Notes under the pieces: model-generated
Database searches by the model: none
Told to the model about the DNA's origin: nothing
What the model saw: the letters and a program-made list of their open reading frames with translations, nothing else
Source: CBDUUP01 sp965370435
GTDB lineage: Bacteria > Chloroflexota > Anaerolineae > Anaerolineales > UBA11579
Direction of reading: 5' to 3'
DNA: 14,096 nucleotides
NCBI GenBank assembly: GCA_965370435.1
Contig: CBDUUP010000080.1
Coordinates: 1 to 14,096 of the forward strand
Translations under genes and position numbers: made by a program
Shown here: positions 13,830 to 14,096 of the stretch, piece by piece
How the letters are laid out: each line of letters starts with the position of its first letter
Position numbering within the stretch: the first letter of the stretch is position 1

Positions 13830-14096
13830 TGGGGGAGGACAAATGTACTGTATTGTGGAGGATGGTTGACACATTTCAAATCGGGCGAACGCGATATTGT
13901 CACCTTAAACCTCCCGCAGGTTGTTTCTCAGAACGAAATGTCAAATTTAGTTTGGATTGTTCCTTGAAAATTGCTGTTTTAGATAAAACTGCGGGAAGTT
14001 GGGCGTCTCCCTGACATATTTTGCGTGGACACCTTTTCAAAACTGACAAGAAAAGTGAGAAATAATCTATCCACTGGACAGTTTGCAAATGCAACC
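13830..14096. other. Right-edge stretch without a defensible gene
   Basis: A minus-strand frame enters from the right edge and stops at 13900 (about 65 codons, containing SVLKRCPRKICQGDAQLP). A plus-strand frame of 61 codons starts with TTG at 13829. Neither has a ribosome site, a recognisable motif or the GC-rich codon use of the neighbouring genes. The minus-strand frame could be the tail of a gene beyond the window. A 12-base inverted repeat with one mismatch (13908-13919 / 13989-14000) encloses 69 bases. Confidence 0.35.

Noticed and set aside
13829..14014. Plus-strand frame of 61 codons starting with TTG
   Set aside because: No ribosome site, no motif, and it overlaps the AACGTT cluster; kept only as part of the right-edge description.

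Overview
The window looks like a chromosomal stretch from a GC-rich, environmental, non-proteobacterial bacterium. My best guess is a member of the Chloroflexota (Anaerolineae or Caldilineae-like). This is inference from three things: several lipoproteins whose lipobox is followed by a long Pro/Thr linker (TPTPTP style), an M32 carboxypeptidase beside a short phosphoglycerate-dehydrogenase-like gene, and a SIS-type phosphoglucose/phosphomannose isomerase. No rRNA, tRNA or CRISPR array was seen.

Layout. At the left edge, 1-437 (-) holds the N-terminal part of a Pro/Thr-rich lipoprotein that runs out of the window. It is followed by about 430 bases of non-coding DNA with a tandem array of five hairpins (632-763) and a terminator (812-844). 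Then come an M32 zinc carboxypeptidase (866-2368, -) with a strong promoter and a 13-bp palindrome at its start site, and a serA-like 2-hydroxyacid dehydrogenase (2708-3649, -). Directly upstream of serA, on the same strand, is a two-gene type II restriction-modification unit: an SPPY-type DNA methyltransferase (4636-6138) followed after one base by an XcyI-like PD-(D/E)XK endonuclease (3690-4634). This unit is visibly more AT-rich than its surroundings and is probably a transferred island.

Next, all on the minus strand, is an envelope cluster. In transcription order it has a TolB/PD40-type beta-propeller lipoprotein (10140-11231), a DsbA-like thiol-disulfide lipoprotein (9251-10030), a PDZ plus S41 protease lipoprotein (7112-9163), a strong terminator (7078-7102), and a seven-helix membrane protein of unknown function (6286-7044). 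The propeller and DsbA-like proteins share a recognisably related linker, and all three lipoprotein genes carry a TATACT box just upstream. Together they suggest a set of outward-facing, membrane-tethered proteins for protein quality control or substrate processing; that functional link is inference.

The right part has a divergent plus-strand pair: a DUF169 protein (11498-12295) with an extended -10 promoter, and a bifunctional phosphoglucose/phosphomannose isomerase (12377-13435). A bidirectional terminator (13468-13494) separates them from a convergent pspC-domain gene (13513-13731, -). The last ~270 bases hold no gene I can defend.

Three genes (7044, 10030, 13731) are given starts inside longer open frames because ribosome binding sites, signal peptides or a terminator decide against the longest reading.
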